A DNA stretch of 64,000 nucleotides from Leucobacter chromiisoli (GTDB taxonomy: Bacteria > Actinomycetota > Actinomycetes > Actinomycetales > Microbacteriaceae): NCBI RefSeq assembly GCF_016522505.1, contig NZ_JAEHOH010000009.1, forward strand, positions 62,001-126,000. Reading direction: 5' to 3'. Made by a program: the position numbers and the translations under genes. The notes beneath the pieces are model-generated. The model made no database searches and had not been told where the DNA came from. It was given only the letters and a program-made list of their open reading frames with translations. Below, in pieces: positions 62,953 through 64,000 of this stretch. Positions within the stretch are counted from its first letter, which is position 1; every line of letters begins with the position of its first letter.

Positions 62953-64000
62953 TTAGAGCTCGGCCGCCTTCTGACGACGAGCCGCCAGCACGGTCACCGC
63001 GCCGCCCACGAGCAGCATGGCCGCAGCCGTGATGCCGAGGGGGAGCAGCGAGAGGCCACCGGTGTTGGCGAGGTCGTCGCCGCCGCCGTTGCCGCCCTCA
63101 CCGTTGCCGTCACCATCGCCGCCGCCGTTGCCGCCACCGCCGTTGTCGGACGCGACAGCGAAGGAGACGGTGGCCGCGGCGGAATCGACGCCGCCGACGT
63201 TCTGGGTGGCCGACAGATCGTAGCTGCCGGCGGCCAGCGCCGCACCGAAGTCGACGGTCCAGGTGCCGTTCTCACCGACCGTGGCCGTGTAGGACTGACC
63301 GCCCACGGTCACGGTGACGGTGGCGCCGGGGATGCCGGTGCCGGAGACGTTGCTCGGGCCCTGGCCGGCCGGGAAGGCCTGGCCGTCGGTGATCGAGGTG
63401 ATCGTCGGCGCGGCGGGGACCTCGGGCTCCGTCACGACGAAGGAGGAGGTCGTCGCGTTCGAGGTCACGCCCTCGACGGCCTGCGTCGCGCTGACCGAGT
63501 ACTCGCCGGCACCGAGGTTCGTCTCGACGGTCCAGTTGCCCTCGGCGTTCACGGTGGCGGTGCCCTCGACGGCGCCGGTCACGGTCACGGTCGCGCCGGG
63601 GATGCCGGTGCCGGTGATCGCGGTGACGGGGCCCTCGACGGTCGAGCCGTCGGCCGGAGCGGTGATCGCGGGCGCCTCGACGACCGGATCCTCGCTCGGA
63701 GCGGCCTCACCCGAGAGGGTGTAGTTGCCGAGGCTGCCGTAGTTGCTGAAGCCGCCGGCGTTCGCGCCCGTCGCGTTGTCGGGGTTGCCGGTGCCGACGC
63801 CCTCGACGGTGAGCGTGTAGGTGCCCGCCTCGACGTCGTTCGCCGTGATGGAGGCGCCCATCCCGCTGGCGACCGCCTCGGAGTCCCGAGTCGGGTTGCC
63901 CGCGTCCTCGGCCACCACGTTGCCGCTGGCGTCCATGAGGGTGAGCTTCGCGTTCAGGTTCGGGGAGACATCGGCGACCTCGACGGACGCGGAGACCTCG
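62953..64000 (-). CDS. Sortase-anchored surface protein with Ig-like repeats (N-terminus beyond window)
   Basis: C-terminal part of a secreted protein; the frame is open to the right edge. From the edge inward: a pre-peptidase C-terminal-like domain (EAGTYTLTVEGVG, SNYGSLGNYTLSG), which usually follows a secreted metallopeptidase; two Ig-like repeats sharing GTGIPGATVTVT and GTWTV/GNWTV blocks; a Gly/Asp/Asn-rich linker; the sorting signal LANTG; a hydrophobic helix; and RRQK. LAxTG signals are used by class E sortases of high-GC actinobacteria. It is therefore expected to be covalently fixed to peptidoglycan. Stop TAA at 62953. Identity of the catalytic or binding N-terminus cannot be seen. 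Confidence 0.87.
   Translation of the reverse strand, partial: EVSASVEVADVSPNLNAKLTLMDASGNVVAEDAGNPTRDSEAVASGMGASITANDVEAGTYTLTVEGVGTGNPDNATGANAGGFSNYGSLGNYTLSGEAAPSEDPVVEAPAITAPADGSTVEGPVTAITGTGIPGATVTVTGAVEGTATVNAEGNWTVETNLGAGEYSVSATQAVEGVTSNATTSSFVVTEPEVPAAPTITSITDGQAFPAGQGPSNVSGTGIPGATVTVTVGGQSYTATVGENGTWTVDFGAALAAGSYDLSATQNVGGVDSAAATVSFAVASDNGGGGNGGGDGDGNGEGGNGGGDDLANTGGLSLLPLGITAAAMLLVGGAVTVLAARRQKAAEL

Noticed and set aside
62953-63936. Surface protein starting at the internal ATG at 63936
   Set aside because: The frame continues with the same domain character (SVEVADVSPNLNAKL) to the window edge, and no signal peptide follows that Met.

Overview
The window is high-GC, densely packed chromosomal DNA from an actinobacterium. 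The following suggest an actinobacterium, plausibly a Leucobacter-like member of the Microbacteriaceae: GC-rich codon use; a perfect HspR-type HAIR operator in front of a ClpB that lacks its N-domain; an LAxTG-type (class E sortase) sorting signal; a Ku/LigD end-joining pair; and an abundance of ATGA gene overlaps. The genus is an inference from style, not from a marker gene. I see no transposase, integrase, phage gene or CRISPR array.

Region by region. 1-5.1 kb: a truncated family-3 solute-binding lipoprotein, a CoA ligase with an overlapping thioesterase, an enoyl-CoA hydratase, and an AAA-type ATPase followed by an out-of-frame LuxR-type helix-turn-helix. 5.2-9.3 kb: housekeeping and general metabolism (SpoU methyltransferase, AI-2E-family permease, glycerate kinase, aldo/keto reductase). 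9.5-19.1 kb: a CoA-thioester catabolic block with an ECH-ligase-ECH operon, plus an operon of CoA ligase, citryl-CoA-lyase-like protein, response regulator and GAF histidine kinase, with an MHS-type carboxylate/zwitterion transporter upstream.

19.4-33.6 kb: an amide/lactam/hydantoin-type catabolic island. An oxoprolinase/hydantoinase A-B pair, a polysaccharide-deacetylase/allantoinase-like hydrolase and a C45 (acyl-transferase fold) Ntn hydrolase form one overlapping operon. Divergent to it are an SDR dehydrogenase, a very unusual regulator (LuxR helix-turn-helix fused to an AmiC/LivJ-like binding-protein domain) and a five-gene Liv/Urt-type ABC importer. The importer's own Tat-exported binding protein is clearly a paralogue of the regulator's sensor domain. 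33.7-41.1 kb: a second amide-related operon, with a peptide/opine-type ABC importer downstream of another C45 hydrolase, divergent from an RpiR-type regulator with a perfect palindrome between them.

41.1-57.4 kb: ClpB, a TMEM175-type channel, dimethylargininase, an M20 peptidase, xylulokinase, a transaldolase-like aldolase with a cupin, and then a compact guanidino-compound module. That module is a sodium symporter, a PucR regulator and an agmatinase-family ureohydrolase, tied together by two near-identical palindromes, TGTAGGAA(C/G)CTACA. It is followed by a D,D-carboxypeptidase and a CynX-type MFS protein. 57.4-64 kb: an SDR, tRNA-Ser, tRNA-Thr and tRNA-Met, Ku and LigD, an almost pure G/C homopolymer block that looks like a sequencing or assembly artefact, and the C-terminal part of a sortase-anchored surface protein.

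The most interesting candidates are the binding-protein-fused transcription factor at 26.2-28.0 kb and its surrounding catabolic island, the PucR operator pair, the RpiR palindrome, and the split ATPase/LuxR locus at 3.6-5.1 kb.
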